Shown piece after piece: positions 37,731 to 48,485 of a DNA stretch of 64,000 nt. The stretch's first letter is position 1. Each line of letters begins with the position of its first letter. The notes under the pieces were generated by a model that had not been told where the DNA came from, did not search any database, and saw only the letters and a list, made by a program, of their open reading frames with translations. The DNA comes from Syngnathus acus (taxonomy: Eukaryota > Chordata > Actinopteri > Syngnathiformes > Syngnathidae), in contig NC_051098.1 of the NCBI RefSeq assembly GCF_901709675.1, positions 14,351,918 through 14,415,917 of the forward strand, given 5' to 3'. The position numbers and the translations under genes were made by a program.

Positions 37731-37862
37731 TTTTATATAAATCAGTTGTGTTGGAGCAATACAACATTTGTTGTCAATAAGCTTTATGTAACGTAAAAAA
37801 AAAAACAGAGAATGCCATCAAACATGTTAAAAAAATGCACATATTAAAAAAAAAATGCTGAG

Positions 37863-37868
37863 TTTATT
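37863..37868 (-). terminator. nkapd1: Poly(A) signal of nkapd1
   Basis: On the minus strand this is AATAAA, 23 bases past the nkapd1 stop codon, so the 3' UTR would be unusually short (about 40-50 bases). Confidence 0.6.
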
Positions 37869-37891
37869 TTGCTCCAATGACAGAATTCTGT

Positions 37892-39595
37892 TCACTCTTC
37901 GGAACTTTCATCTGTGCTCTCTTGGCCTGCCGCTTTCCAGTCCCTCCTGTGTTTCTTTGCGGAGTCCGAATGTTTGTGCGAGTCGTCGTTTTTCCTCTTG
38001 CGTTTCCGCCGGTCCTCGTCTTTCCTCTCCTTTTTCTTACTTTTATGACGATTTTTCGTCTTGTTGTCATCGCTGCTGTCTTCACTCTTCTTTTTTCCCT
38101 CCTCTTCTTCCTCTTTTTTCTTCTTTTTCTTTTTCTTCTTCTTTTTGGAGCGTTTCGACTTTGAGGCTTTACTTTTGTGGCCCTCCTCCTTTACGGTGCT
38201 GCTTTTGTCACTGGAAATAGAGTACGAACAAAACAGTTGGCGGCCATTTTATGAACAAAAGACTAACTACACCTGAATAATATTAGATCAAATCTGAAAT
38301 TCCACAATTAGAGCAATAATAATGCGAAATAGAAAAGTAATGATAATCATTGACTAAAGATGATGACAGTTGTGTAAAAATGTAAAACATGCTGGTCGTT
38401 TGGAAGTTCCTAATATGCCGCCCATCTAAAATATCACCGCCTGTCGGTATGATGCAGTTCAGCTCCACAAGCAACACACTAATAAACATCTGCTTCAATT
38501 AATTTCGATTGGCTCATCATCGGATAATAATAAAGAGTCTGATGAGTGTTGTTAACGGGTCAAAAAGAGGCTCTCCTTGTGTTGGTAGCAAACTGAGCTT
38601 TATTAATTTTGCTCAAAGAATCCCCGTTGGCGCAATCTCTCTGGTATTAAAACAAACATGAGCAGGCAAGAGGGGGTGATGTGAAGAAGGAAAAAAAACA
38701 ACTTTCTGACGTGGTGTGAATTACACCTTGTTCAAGGTCCATTCATCGTGATAGCGTGTAATTTACCTGTCACTCGCAAACTCTTCAGGGTACAGCTCCT
38801 TGAAGCCACTGTGCCCCCATCTGCGCACAAAACAACACGCTTGGTTCAGGTTATGTTAGCACTAGAATCCACCAATTTGCTGGGCTCCGTTTGAAATCCA
38901 TAGGAAATAAAAAACAGGTCCTGCTGGTTACCTGTCTGGATCGTTGTCCTCAAAGTCGTAGAGTTTTCGCGTCCAGTATCGAGTCTCCCTATCGTCGTGT
39001 TCTGAGGAAATTCTGGACTGATAGGATAATCGATCGCAGTGCATTTGACCTCTGGAATAATATATATGTTTTTAAATGTCAGAAAATTGTGCCAGGGTTT
39101 TTCGTGCCCGAGGAATTGAAAGTGAAGCTGCTCCTATACCTGATAGTCTTGGTGGCGCTCATGTGACTGTTGTTTGACATTTGGACCTCCCAGCCACGCA
39201 ACTTCCACATCTCGGACTCTTCCTGGATCTGCAGTAAGTGAACAAAGCATTTCACAAGTGTGTTTTGCTTTGTCATTAGGTTGTAATGGCTTGTCCTGGC
39301 TGCTGAGTACAATCTGGCTAATAACAATAATTACATGCACATCAGTAAATTGTGCTGAATTCTTAAACATGTAAAATGGCAAATTTTAATTCATCTAACC
39401 TAAATGCAAGTTGATTGGTGTTCTATAGAACCCAATTTACTATAAACGTCAATGACCCAAAGTGCTTGTGGTTTTTTTTGTGTGTTTTTTTGGTAATGAA
39501 GACAACTCTGTGTTTTTGTCTCCTACCTTGTTGTGAGCATCCGTGTGCCGGATAACATTCCGCAGCAGAGTCTTCCCCAGAGTCTGCTTCGACAT
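37892..39595 (-). CDS. nkapd1: NKAP domain-containing protein 1 (C11orf57 homologue)
   Basis: Five coding exons, in reading order 39527-39595, 39140-39228, 38932-39051, 38767-38820 and 37892-38210, give 216 residues. The first exon encodes MSKQTLGKTLLRNVIRHTDA, nearly the same as the human start, and the second begins IQEESEMWK as in human. The blocks RWGHSGFKELYPEEF and KLYDFEDNDPDR also match. The carboxyl half is a charged, low-complexity tail with 11 consecutive lysines followed by five glutamates and basic RKRKRK clusters, typical of nuclear speckle or RNA-processing proteins. Molecular function is poorly known; nuclear location is inferred. The protein is shorter than human (about 290), mainly in the tail. 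All introns are GT-AG, and junctions in phases 0 and 2 close cleanly. The start is about 1.6 kb from the dixdc1 start, divergent. Confidence 0.93.
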
Positions 39596-40030
39596 GATGA
39601 GAATCTGACAAGGACACAAAGTACGTTCAAATCACAAAATGTGAATTAGTTCGGGTTAGCGCTTTATGTACAAAAGACTAAAAAACGACAAATTGTTACT
39701 CACTCTTGATCTGTGACACTATAATTTGAAAAGCACCATAAATGTCTCGTGCGCTAAGCGTGAACTTTTGTATGACAAAGAAAAACAAGCTTCGATTAAT
39801 TTCACACCGCTCGCGTATTTCGTTGCGTCTTCCGCATACTCGATGACGTATTTTCCGTGAAAGTAAAAGCGTGTCGCTCAATGGCTACACAAACTGTCAA
39901 TCTTCCTGTCAGCCAATGAGCGTGAAGGAGGGTAACGGCTTATTAAATGCCTTCCTGTGGTTTAAAGGGAACGTACCCGCTTAATGTCAGCTCAACCGTG
40001 ATTGGTGTGGATACGTACGAGGGCGTTCTA
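39596..40030 (-). promoter_or_regulatory. nkapd1: Candidate nkapd1 promoter region
   Basis: Upstream of the nkapd1 start the sequence becomes CpG-richer (39805-39860). It carries a CRE-like TGACGTAT at 39844-39851, a CCAAT box in AGCCAATGAGCG near 39911, and a reverse CCAAT (GATTGGTG) near 40000. No TATA box is clear. This suggests a housekeeping-type promoter; it might be shared with the divergent dixdc1 gene, but the 1.6 kb spacing makes that uncertain. Confidence 0.4.
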
Positions 40031-41203
40031 TGTGTTTCAAACCAAATTTAATATTTTCTTGGCAATTGGCGTTAATGACTTTTTTTAGCATACTTAAGGT
40101 CAGTATACTTAACTACTAAATACATCAAGTATAAACAAACGTTACGGTGCAAATTCAAAAGGCAAATGTCTTATCTGGTGCTATATTAATCATTAAAATA
40201 AGTTAGCTACTGTGTAAAATAACAATAGATTTGAGTAGAATCTACTTTGTGAAATAAAATAGATTCATGGCATTTAAATTTAATTCCTTGTATTTAGAGC
40301 CAGACATTTTGTCATGACAAAAATAAGTACCATTGATGCTCTGTGGTTCTATTTTTTAAAACTTTAATTTAACCTGGCAAGTCATTTGCTGCATACTACA
40401 ACTAAAATAGTACTTTCCATTTATCTGTGGACAGTAAAAGTTTGACAACCCCTGCTTTACATCATGTGAAGCCAGCGACTATTTGCAGACTTCTATAAAA
40501 GAAAGCATTTTCTGCTCCTGTAATACTCGGACTACATAAATATACCGTCAACCGTCCAGCTGTTGACTTCAGCACACATGGTGCGCCCCAAATACCTTCA
40601 CCGCATAGATTTCCATGAATCTTTTCAGAACCTCTACACAGGGTTGCAAAATTCCTCCTCCTCTCCACAGTGAAAGTGGAGAAGCAGGAGCAAGGAGAGG
40701 AGGAACGAAGATGAGAAGGGGGAGGGGGTAAACACACCCAGACGGAAAAGAGCCATGTCTGACAACGAAAGAAGGAATTACAAAGACACAGAAGGAGAGA
40801 AAATGGCAGGAGTAGAGAATACATGCAAATGAGGAGCCGCATCAATCGTTGGAGACACAAATGCATTGTGTGCGTTTGCAATGAAAGGGCAGGCATAGCA
40901 TAGTGACTGGTGCTGCTGAGCACCAATCTCTCTTCTGCCTGTGATCCCCCCCCTGCAGCTTGGCACCATCCAGCCAGGCGAGGACAGAAGGAGGCTTTCC
41001 AGGGCTTTTTGATTTGGGATTTGTATGAATATGAGAGGATTTGGAGCACGTCGCCGCCACAGCCGCTACTCTTCTTTCCCACCGCGCGTGTGAGGCGTGG
41101 AGATTCATCCGGTTTTGCCTCGCTCCCCTCCCTGCGTGGCTGTTATGGTCCGGACTGAGAATCAGGGCATCACCGGGACGCGGGGCTCCGGCTGACTCCA
41201 GCC
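40031..41203 (+). promoter_or_regulatory. dixdc1: dixdc1 5' flank and probable 5' UTR
   Basis: The left half is AT-rich with nothing recognisable. From about 40660 to 41203 the sequence becomes GC-richer, with a purine-rich block (GAGGAGGAACGAAGATGAG) and CpG-bearing stretches around 41050-41200 directly before ATG 41204 (CAGCCATGG, a good Kozak context). The 206-residue minus frame across this block shows no family resemblance and is discounted. Confidence 0.4.
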
Positions 41204-42951
41204 ATGGGGGCCAAACAGATGAAATGGTGAGCGTCATTCTTTTTTTTCTTTTTTTTTTATCCTCAACAAATGGGTTGCTATCATGTTAGCATCACGAGCA
41301 TGTACCTGGCAGGAAGCAAACACGTCCTTTTTTGTCATCAGTGACGAATCACGTCATCCATGGCGCGGTACAAAGCGAAAGTGATAGCTGGAGCAGGCTG
41401 CTGATTGTCTGCCTGTTGACGGCGCGCTATGGATCATGTGGGTGTGTCTCAGTGAGGCCGGATGCTATTGCCTAGCAACCGCCCTCTCCTTTGCCTCCTT
41501 AGCACCTTCGCTTCCATTTTGAGAGCACGTTGGATGGATGGATGGATGGATGGATGGATGGATGGATGGATGGAAATGTATGATTCACTGGTATAAAAAA
41601 AAGAGCTCCGATTCTAGACATTAATGTACCTCACCTTGTAGCAAATTCAGTCAAAGGCCCAACCCGATTCCATACCCAAATAACAAGTCACACTTTTCAC
41701 CCCATCACACGCGCCAATGCTGATCTGCTGCTAATCTCATGTAAATCCTAATCTGAAATTGAAAGTCCCAATTTCTCCTCAGTCACGTTGCGCCTCCCCC
41801 CGTTACGAAGCAGCCCGCCAACTTATAAACAAGTTTGTTTATCGAGCGTCTGCAGCCGCCAGGAGGCGGAGGACTGCAGGAGACGGTTTAGGTGATGACT
41901 GAAAGTATCAGGATGGTGTCATCATGTCATCAGCTCGGGCGGAGATTAGGTGGGGAGGCTGCTTGCTCTGATCCCCTTCAGAGAAACACTGAAAGCATAA
42001 TCACTACAACTTCTGATAAGACACTCACTTGATGGCTTTTTTGGGAGAGCTTTTTTCCGCGAAGAAAATGCAATATAGTGTATAAAGTGACATAATCTAT
42101 CAGCACCAATACACCTAAATCAGATGGCAAAACTTGAGTGTGAATGGTTTGGTTATATATGCCCAACTATTGATACTCTTGACAAGTTTGATGGGATAGA
42201 CTCCAGCTCGTCAAAATTTGATTGCTAAAATCGTCTGTTCAGTATTTAGCTACATTGCTAAATTTAGCTATTTGTTCTTTTTCAACACATTTTTTGATGT
42301 GTGGTATGCATCTGTGTTTGTACTTGTCTAAACTCAGTCATAAATTTTCCTTAAGAATCAAATTATTCACATTCAAACTAGCAAATAGCTACTTTTGCAT
42401 GCTAATGTTAGCATTTTGTGTATTTGTAACGGAGTCTGGGCGTTACTATGACGAGAAATACATGTATTAGGGCAGCTATGTTGCAAAAACCCAAGAATCA
42501 TTTCAAATCCTTCCCTAAATTGTTAATGTCTTTAATTAGCATTTCAACATAGCGCCACTTTAATATGTCCTTGTTTGTGTCCATCCTAATAATTCACTTA
42601 CATACATCATTTGACTTGATTTGATTATTAGCAGTATTGTCAATTGACTGACAGGGAAGCAGCACTACAGAGCACATAATCTCTGGCAAGCAGATAAAAA
42701 TGCAATGCCCGTTTTAGAGTGGAAATAATGCGATTAGCTTAGCCACCCCCACTAAAAAGGAAAAGAAAATCTCTTCAGTTTCAATCTAAATCATGCAACA
42801 TGTTTTACGCCACTAATGCTATGCCTCCGGATCTTCTGTGGTTTTATTCTACACTACACTTAAGCCTGCAGTTTTGTTCGCGCTCTGTTTAGCCCGGGGA
42901 GTAAGAGAATTTAATTTTTTTTTTCAGCTTCTCTTTCCCACTGAGTTGCCC

Positions 42952-43009
<58 letters not shown>

Positions 43010-46000
43010 GGAGGGGGGTAAATAGAATCTCCCTGCTGGACGTAATACCACAGTTCATAGTTTACAGTAGCTTCATCTTATTTCTGTCAAAACAAAGCAA
43101 AGTGATGATGACAGTTTGCCTCCTTCGCCTGTCCTCAGGCTGCTTTCGAAACTCCCCAAGCAGACACAACAGAGTGGACATGCACTAAATGCATGACCAC
43201 CATCCACGAGGAAGCTCAAAGAGCGATGTGACTCATGAAGCTAGCAAAGTATGTGAAGAATTTTCTGCGTCATGCTTGCATGCCTTTCTTGGCGATCATG
43301 TTGCAGCCTGTGTCGGTGTTATTGTCAAGTCTGGAAGTCCAGTCATAAAAATCCAAGCTTATAAATTGTCTACATTTGTCAGATTAAAAAATGTAGAAAA
43401 ATAAAAATGAAATATGACATGCACACACTCGCAACTGACAATGAGGCACTCTAAAGTTGACATTGGGTGTTGTGCTGTATTTAAAAAATGCAAACATTTG
43501 CAATCATCTACCCAGATGGGTTTGATTCATCATTTCCATGACGATCCAAGATACGTTAAAAAGCTATATCAACATTTTATGCGCACGGCTCTATTTATGG
43601 ACGCTCATCTGGCAGGAAGCGCAAACAGTGACGGACGGTGCTGCCTGCGCTCGCCATCTGTTTCTGTTTCAGCCTCAGCTCAGCCAGCCCCGTGCGCTCC
43701 CCCAAAGAGGAGCACGCGGTCATCCGCTCCGGCGACACGCCCGGACATGAAACCATCCGTGATCAGCCTGAAGAGCAGTTAGCGGGACCGGGCCAGGACA
43801 AATCCGAGCATTTCACAGGTTGGTTGCTTCCATAGCTAGTAGTGTAAGTCATCAAATAAAGATTCAAGTGAAAGCAACATTCTGATTTCAGAGGAGGTTT
43901 CGCTCTGCGGGCTGTGCCCCTCCCTTGGGCAAAATGTGCCAGAGGAGGAGAAGTCCTGGGAGGAGCAGCTGGATGTCCACCAGGAGCAGCTGGAGCGGGA
44001 AATGCAGGGAGCCAGGAGGATGGTGTTCCGCCTCCAGGTAAAAGACTTTTTCCAAATAGGGACAGTTTGGTTTTTACAAAGTCCTCCGAGGGCCATGCTA
44101 AAATTTATGACAAATCGTGATGCAACCGTTAAATAAATGTTTTTTAGATATTTGTGGATGTTTGTAGGGTTGTTTCGTGCGTCCCCGAACACGGCAAATG
44201 GGACTTGTTAGACCGAAATATAGCCTCTACAGCATCTATATACATAAATACACATATACTAAATAACTGTGCAAGTACATGTCAATATTAATTCTCGCTT
44301 AACTCATGCTGCATAATCTGGTTCATTCAACATATAGAGAAATACTTTTTAAATGCCAAATTGATAACTAATTAATTGATAACTAATTTCTGTCTAAAAA
44401 ACATTTTAATTGCAAAAATAATAGTAATAATCATAATTATTAAAAAATGATATATCTATTAATGTCAATATTGTTTATGTTGTATTTATATTATCATCAT
44501 TTATTATATTATATTATATTATATTATATTATATTATATTATATTATATTATATTATATTATATTATATTATATTATATTATATTATATTATATTATTAT
44601 TTGTGATTGGCTCGTTCATGGTCCTCTGTGTGAGGTCAAGCAATAATCACAAACGGGAAGGATACTTGACAGAAATAACAATTAGGAAGCGTGTTTGTCC
44701 ATAGGCTTTGCTCCTCAATGGCTCCCTCCCAGAGGACGACCCAGGTGGATCTGTGAGTTTGGGAGAGAACCGGGCCAACGGCGAGCAGCAGCTGGTAACG
44801 TGGCCCCCTTCCCTCTCGTGTGTCCACTAAGTCGTGAAAATGCAGCAGCGGCCGACACGTTCTCCGCTTTGTGTGAACTCTCAGTCCTTCTGTTGTGTTG
44901 GTGTTCTGCCGCCATCGCTCCCGTCTGGAGAGCGTAAATTAATCTCACTGATCTCTCGGGCCTCCCTGTCAGCGTCCCCCTCTGGTAGCTCTCAAATTGT
45001 CTAATTAGGATGCTCTTACTGTTTCCCTCTGAAGGTTCTCACGCGCAGCCGCCTGGACCAAAGCATGGAGGAGGCCCTTGATCTCAAAGTACGCCAAGTG
45101 AATGTAATCAACTTTTAGGCTGCCCTGTTTCTCACAACGTCTCTCTTCATCTGTCCAATGTGTAGCGGGAGCTCCTGAGACACAAACAGGAGGTGCGCCA
45201 TATTCAGGCCATCAAGGTAAATGAAAAGTAATTCAAGAATAGCGACCAGGGATGAAAGCCGATCTGAATGGAAAAATCGCTTTTGATTTAAAAGATGTCA
45301 GTTCATTGGTCCAAAAACTGAGGAGTCCTTCCCGAATGACCCTTTGACCCTTAGGATGCCCTGCAGCAGCGGCTGTCTGTGCAGGAAGACGTCGTGCTGC
45401 AGCTAAAGCAGGAGCTACTGAGGAGCAACATGGCCAAAGAACAGCTGGAAGGGGAAAATGTGAGCAAAATTATGATTTTTAAAATTATTTGACCCGGCGC
45501 AACCCGCAATGATGATATTTCGTATCATGCACTTTCCAGGCGGTGCTCAAAGACAAGCTGAGCGAACGCAACAAACTGCTGGGCGAGTACGAGGTATTGC
45601 GTCCTTCAAATCGCTTTGATGCAAACTCAAGGTGTGTTTTCCATATGCAGACGAAGGGCTTTTCTTCTCTTTGGTTGCCATAGCAGCAAGTCGGGAGGAA
45701 GGACAGGATGCTGCAGCAGCAAAAGCACGACGAGGCTCAGCACAAAGCGCGTGATGTTAGCCACAATTGGGTAATGAACATAATGTAGTGGTTAACAGGT
45801 CACAGTCGTGAGATTCTGGGTTCGAATCTCGGAATTTGCGTCATCCCTGCTCTCGGATTTTTACTGATGCACAACTTTTCGCTCATTTGTTGCTAATATG
45901 AAAAATACAACTCCCAGATTGTAACATTGTCTTCTACGTGACAGTCATTTCGGAGTGAAGGTGGTTACAGCAGCTCTCTTCCAGCATTCCAGCACACCAC

Positions 46001-47872
46001 ACCCGTAAGTAGACGTGATGTCTCCACGTTGCCGGAAAGTGCCGAATCATCATTTGGAATCATCACAGGGTGAGGAGCTGCAGCTGGTGAGGGAGGCCCT
46101 GCGTAGTTTGAGAGACAACTTTTCCGGTCACGACCCCCAGCATCACACCTTGGACACCTTGGAGCAGGGCGTGTCAAGCCTCATGGAGCGCCTGCACTCA
46201 CACGCCCAGCGACGGCACAACAAAGGGGTACGAAGGTCCAAATAAATATTGACACATTCTGGAATGATCATATTTTGTGTGTAGTTGGATGTTGTCAAGC
46301 ATAATGTCCACTCTGTGGTCGTGAAATGTCTTGAAATAATTTCAGAAATTCAAAATATATTTGTTCAACTCTGCTTGTGAACTAAATCAAGTTGCTAAGG
46401 TTCATTAAATGCGAGCGTTAGCTAAAAATGTCCGCCCTGTCAGCAAGCTAGCAAGTTTTGCTGTTAGCATGTCTGCTCGCAGTTCATTTATAACCCACCG
46501 AAAATGCGGGAGCTGGACAAAAATGCATTTCTAACAGCAGTAGCTACGTCCATGGAAAATTATTTGTTTTATTTGAAAGTCTTAAAGGCACCTTATGGTG
46601 ATATTGACTCAGGTCAGGAAAGACATTTTCCAAGAATAACAGCTTGTCTTCCAGGAGGAATTTAAATCGCCCGGCCGCAGAGCCAACTCTTCAGATCGAG
46701 AATCGTGGCCGCCGACCTCAAGTGAGGCACACTAAAATTTGTCTTTTTTTTTTCTGTTTGATAGCTCCGCTGTGTAGGACACTATTGGCAGTGAGATGTT
46801 TTAACAGCCTTTTTGTTGTATGCTTTTTTATTTTTAGAAATGGCTCACTCTCACAGCAGCCCGGGGTTGGATGCCTCCGTGTCTACGAAAGTTCTCTACT
46901 TCACCGATCGCTCCCTCACCCCTTTCCTCATCAACATACCGAAAAGGTAAACGTTATGTTAATAAAATTCAGCATTATTTTTTCTGTATTTAATAAATCA
47001 AACTAACACAAATAAGCGGACCAAAATTAACATCAAATTACACAAAAAGATTGTGATGCTATACATGCAACCAAATCCACAATTTGCTTAATTTAGAAAA
47101 AAAATTTCCACATAGGAAAAAAATAGAAATAGAATTAATTCATTCCAGAGTAACCGTGCAAAGTCAATATTTGAATATTATGATGATAAACCTCTTTTCT
47201 TTGCTATGTTCTGTTGAGACTTTTGGGAAAAAAAAAAAATTAATCCTTTGATGTTGTCTGAAGTGAGCTCCAGTGAGTCATGCTGACATCTCTTGGTTTT
47301 ATTTTTTTAAGTCTTTTGATGCAATTATACCTGTATAATTTCCAGGTATGTATAATTTTGGAGTTATTGCCTGTATTATTAACTCCAGCTCATAATAAAA
47401 AGAATAAATTCTAGTTTCTACATGCTGTGTCCATAAAGGGAGAAATTCTGATCTTGAGTTTGTGTTAATGTGTCCTGTCAGGCTGGGCGAGGTGACGCTG
47501 CGAGACTTCAAGACCGCCGTGGACCGTCAAGGCAGCTTCAGATACCACTTCAAAGCGCTCGACCCGGAGTTTGGCACCGTCAAAGAGGAGGTGGGTGGGA
47601 AATTATAACGCCGCAAAAAAAAAAAAAAAAACACAGCAGAAATAGAACGTGATGTGCTAATAATAACCTGGTTGAAGTTGATTACACTGTGCCCATTTTT
47701 ATTTTTAATACATTTTCAAACATTTTCATGTGGTCCTATGTTGTGTGTTGAATTATGAGGAAACATGTTTGAATCTACTTTTGTGCAGGTATTCCAGGAT
47801 GGTGCAGTGGTGCCTGGCTGGGAAGGAAAGATTGTAGCATGGGTGGAGGAAGATCATGGAGAGAGGAGGTAG
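41204..47872 (+). CDS. dixdc1: DIX domain-containing protein 1, short form without CH domain
   Basis: Fifteen coding exons: 41204-41226, 43673-43818, 43892-44037, 44705-44794, 45035-45088, 45166-45216, 45355-45459, 45540-45593, 45684-45770, 45945-46004, 46069-46227, 46655-46721, 46838-46946, 47482-47590, 47789-47872; 447 residues. Known role: Dixdc1/Ccd1 promotes Wnt/beta-catenin signalling by co-polymerising with Dishevelled and Axin through DIX. Visible: a short leader MGAKQMKCL resembling the short human isoform; a long coiled coil from about 65 to 250 ([31 protein letters not shown]); the conserved [17 protein letters not shown] block; and a carboxyl DIX domain, about 364-445 ([45 protein letters not shown]). 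The long human form has an amino-terminal calponin-homology domain; I found none in the window. Exon 9 has a TAGCAG tandem acceptor, so one glutamine may be optional. DIXDC1a/b paralogue status not determined. Confidence 0.95.
41531..41574 (+). repeat. (TGGA)n microsatellite
   Basis: Eleven TGGA units in dixdc1 intron 1. GGATGGATGG is also the usual 3' tail of fish L2/SINE copies, but no body is evident next to it. Confidence 0.95.
42955..43007 (+). repeat. (AC)n microsatellite
   Basis: About 26 uninterrupted AC units in dixdc1 intron 1. A good polymorphic marker candidate. Confidence 0.95.
44503..44597 (+). repeat. (ATATT)n pentanucleotide microsatellite
   Basis: About 18 near-perfect ATATT units inside dixdc1 intron 3 (44038-44704), just 110 bases upstream of the exon 4 acceptor. 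Confidence 0.95.
45782..45832 (+). repeat. tRNA-derived SINE fragment in dixdc1 intron
   Basis: GTAGTGGTTAACAGGTCACA, then GTGAGATTCTGGG and TTCGAATCTCGG, with a near-perfect B-box (GGTTCGAATC) at 45819-45828. Lies in the intron between exons 9 and 10. No cloverleaf. Confidence 0.6.
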
Positions 47873-47952
47873 AAGTCCAAAAAAAACAAAAAACCTCAGT
47901 TGTGTTCACTGAAGCAGAACTTGACTGAAAACTCTCGGGACCAATGGACTGA

Positions 47953-47958
47953 AATAAA
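47953..47958 (+). terminator. dixdc1: Poly(A) signal of dixdc1
   Basis: AATAAA 81 bases after the dixdc1 stop codon (in GACTGAAATAAAGTGTGG). A GT-containing segment follows. First good signal downstream. Confidence 0.55.
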
Positions 47959-48407
47959 GTGTGGGAAATATTTTACGTTGAGGAATGCTCGCCAGATGCC
48001 GTTTACGCCTCATAAACCCGGACATGAAATCAGTCAATTTGATCCTAATGGTCCCTCATGAAAATAATTTAAATAACAGTATTGATAAAAGACAGGGTGG
48101 ATGTTTACTGCCATTTTCCACAAGTTCTAGATTGCCAAATAGTGGATGTTTGTGCCACTCTTCACTTTCAAACGATGTTTTAATAAACATTCATTATCGC
48201 ATGCATCATTTTGCTGTCAATTATTCCGGAGATGGACGGTAATGGCGGGTCCCGGTAGCGGCGGCTCGGAGCCATTACACCTACGCTCCATTAGCAAACA
48301 AAGCCCGCTAATTGCTTAATGTAGAGGCGTGTTTGCAGCAGTGACTCAGCCCTCACAGGGACAGAATAACATTTTAAGTTGCCGAAACCTGTCTGTCTTT
48401 TGCCCCA
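47959..48407. other. Tail-to-tail spacer between dixdc1 and pih1d2
   Basis: About 450 bases between the two facing poly(A) signals. A second AATAAA on the plus strand near 48181 could extend the dixdc1 message. No exon seen. Confidence 0.6.
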
Positions 48408-48413
48408 TTTATT
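48408..48413 (-). terminator. pih1d2: Poly(A) signal of pih1d2
   Basis: Minus-strand AATAAA 73 bases after the pih1d2 stop codon. Confidence 0.55.
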
Positions 48414-48485
48414 AATTTAATTTTCAGTCTGAAATGTCAGGATTTTTATCTTGACTTTACGCTAATCTTTGCCAGTCTGAGAATG

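Larger units (their letters stand above)
34563..37862. other. lrfn1 3' flank, no other gene seen
   Basis: The left part is probably lrfn1 3' UTR; overlapping AATAAA-like words occur near 34917-34926, but the real cleavage site cannot be chosen. It includes the GGGTCAAAC minisatellite (35905-36060), an AGGGG-rich purine stretch at about 36220-36275, and a fish interspersed repeat (37671-37730). Two long A/T runs flank that repeat. No exon recognised. Confidence 0.6.

Noticed and set aside
40462-41082. 206-residue open frame, minus strand
   Set aside because: Lies over the dixdc1 5' flank, no recognisable domain, and the cysteine- and leucine-rich low-complexity text is typical of antisense GC-rich sequence.
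44503-44597. Regular short repeats as a CRISPR-like array
   Set aside because: Pentanucleotide microsatellite without spacers in a vertebrate intron.
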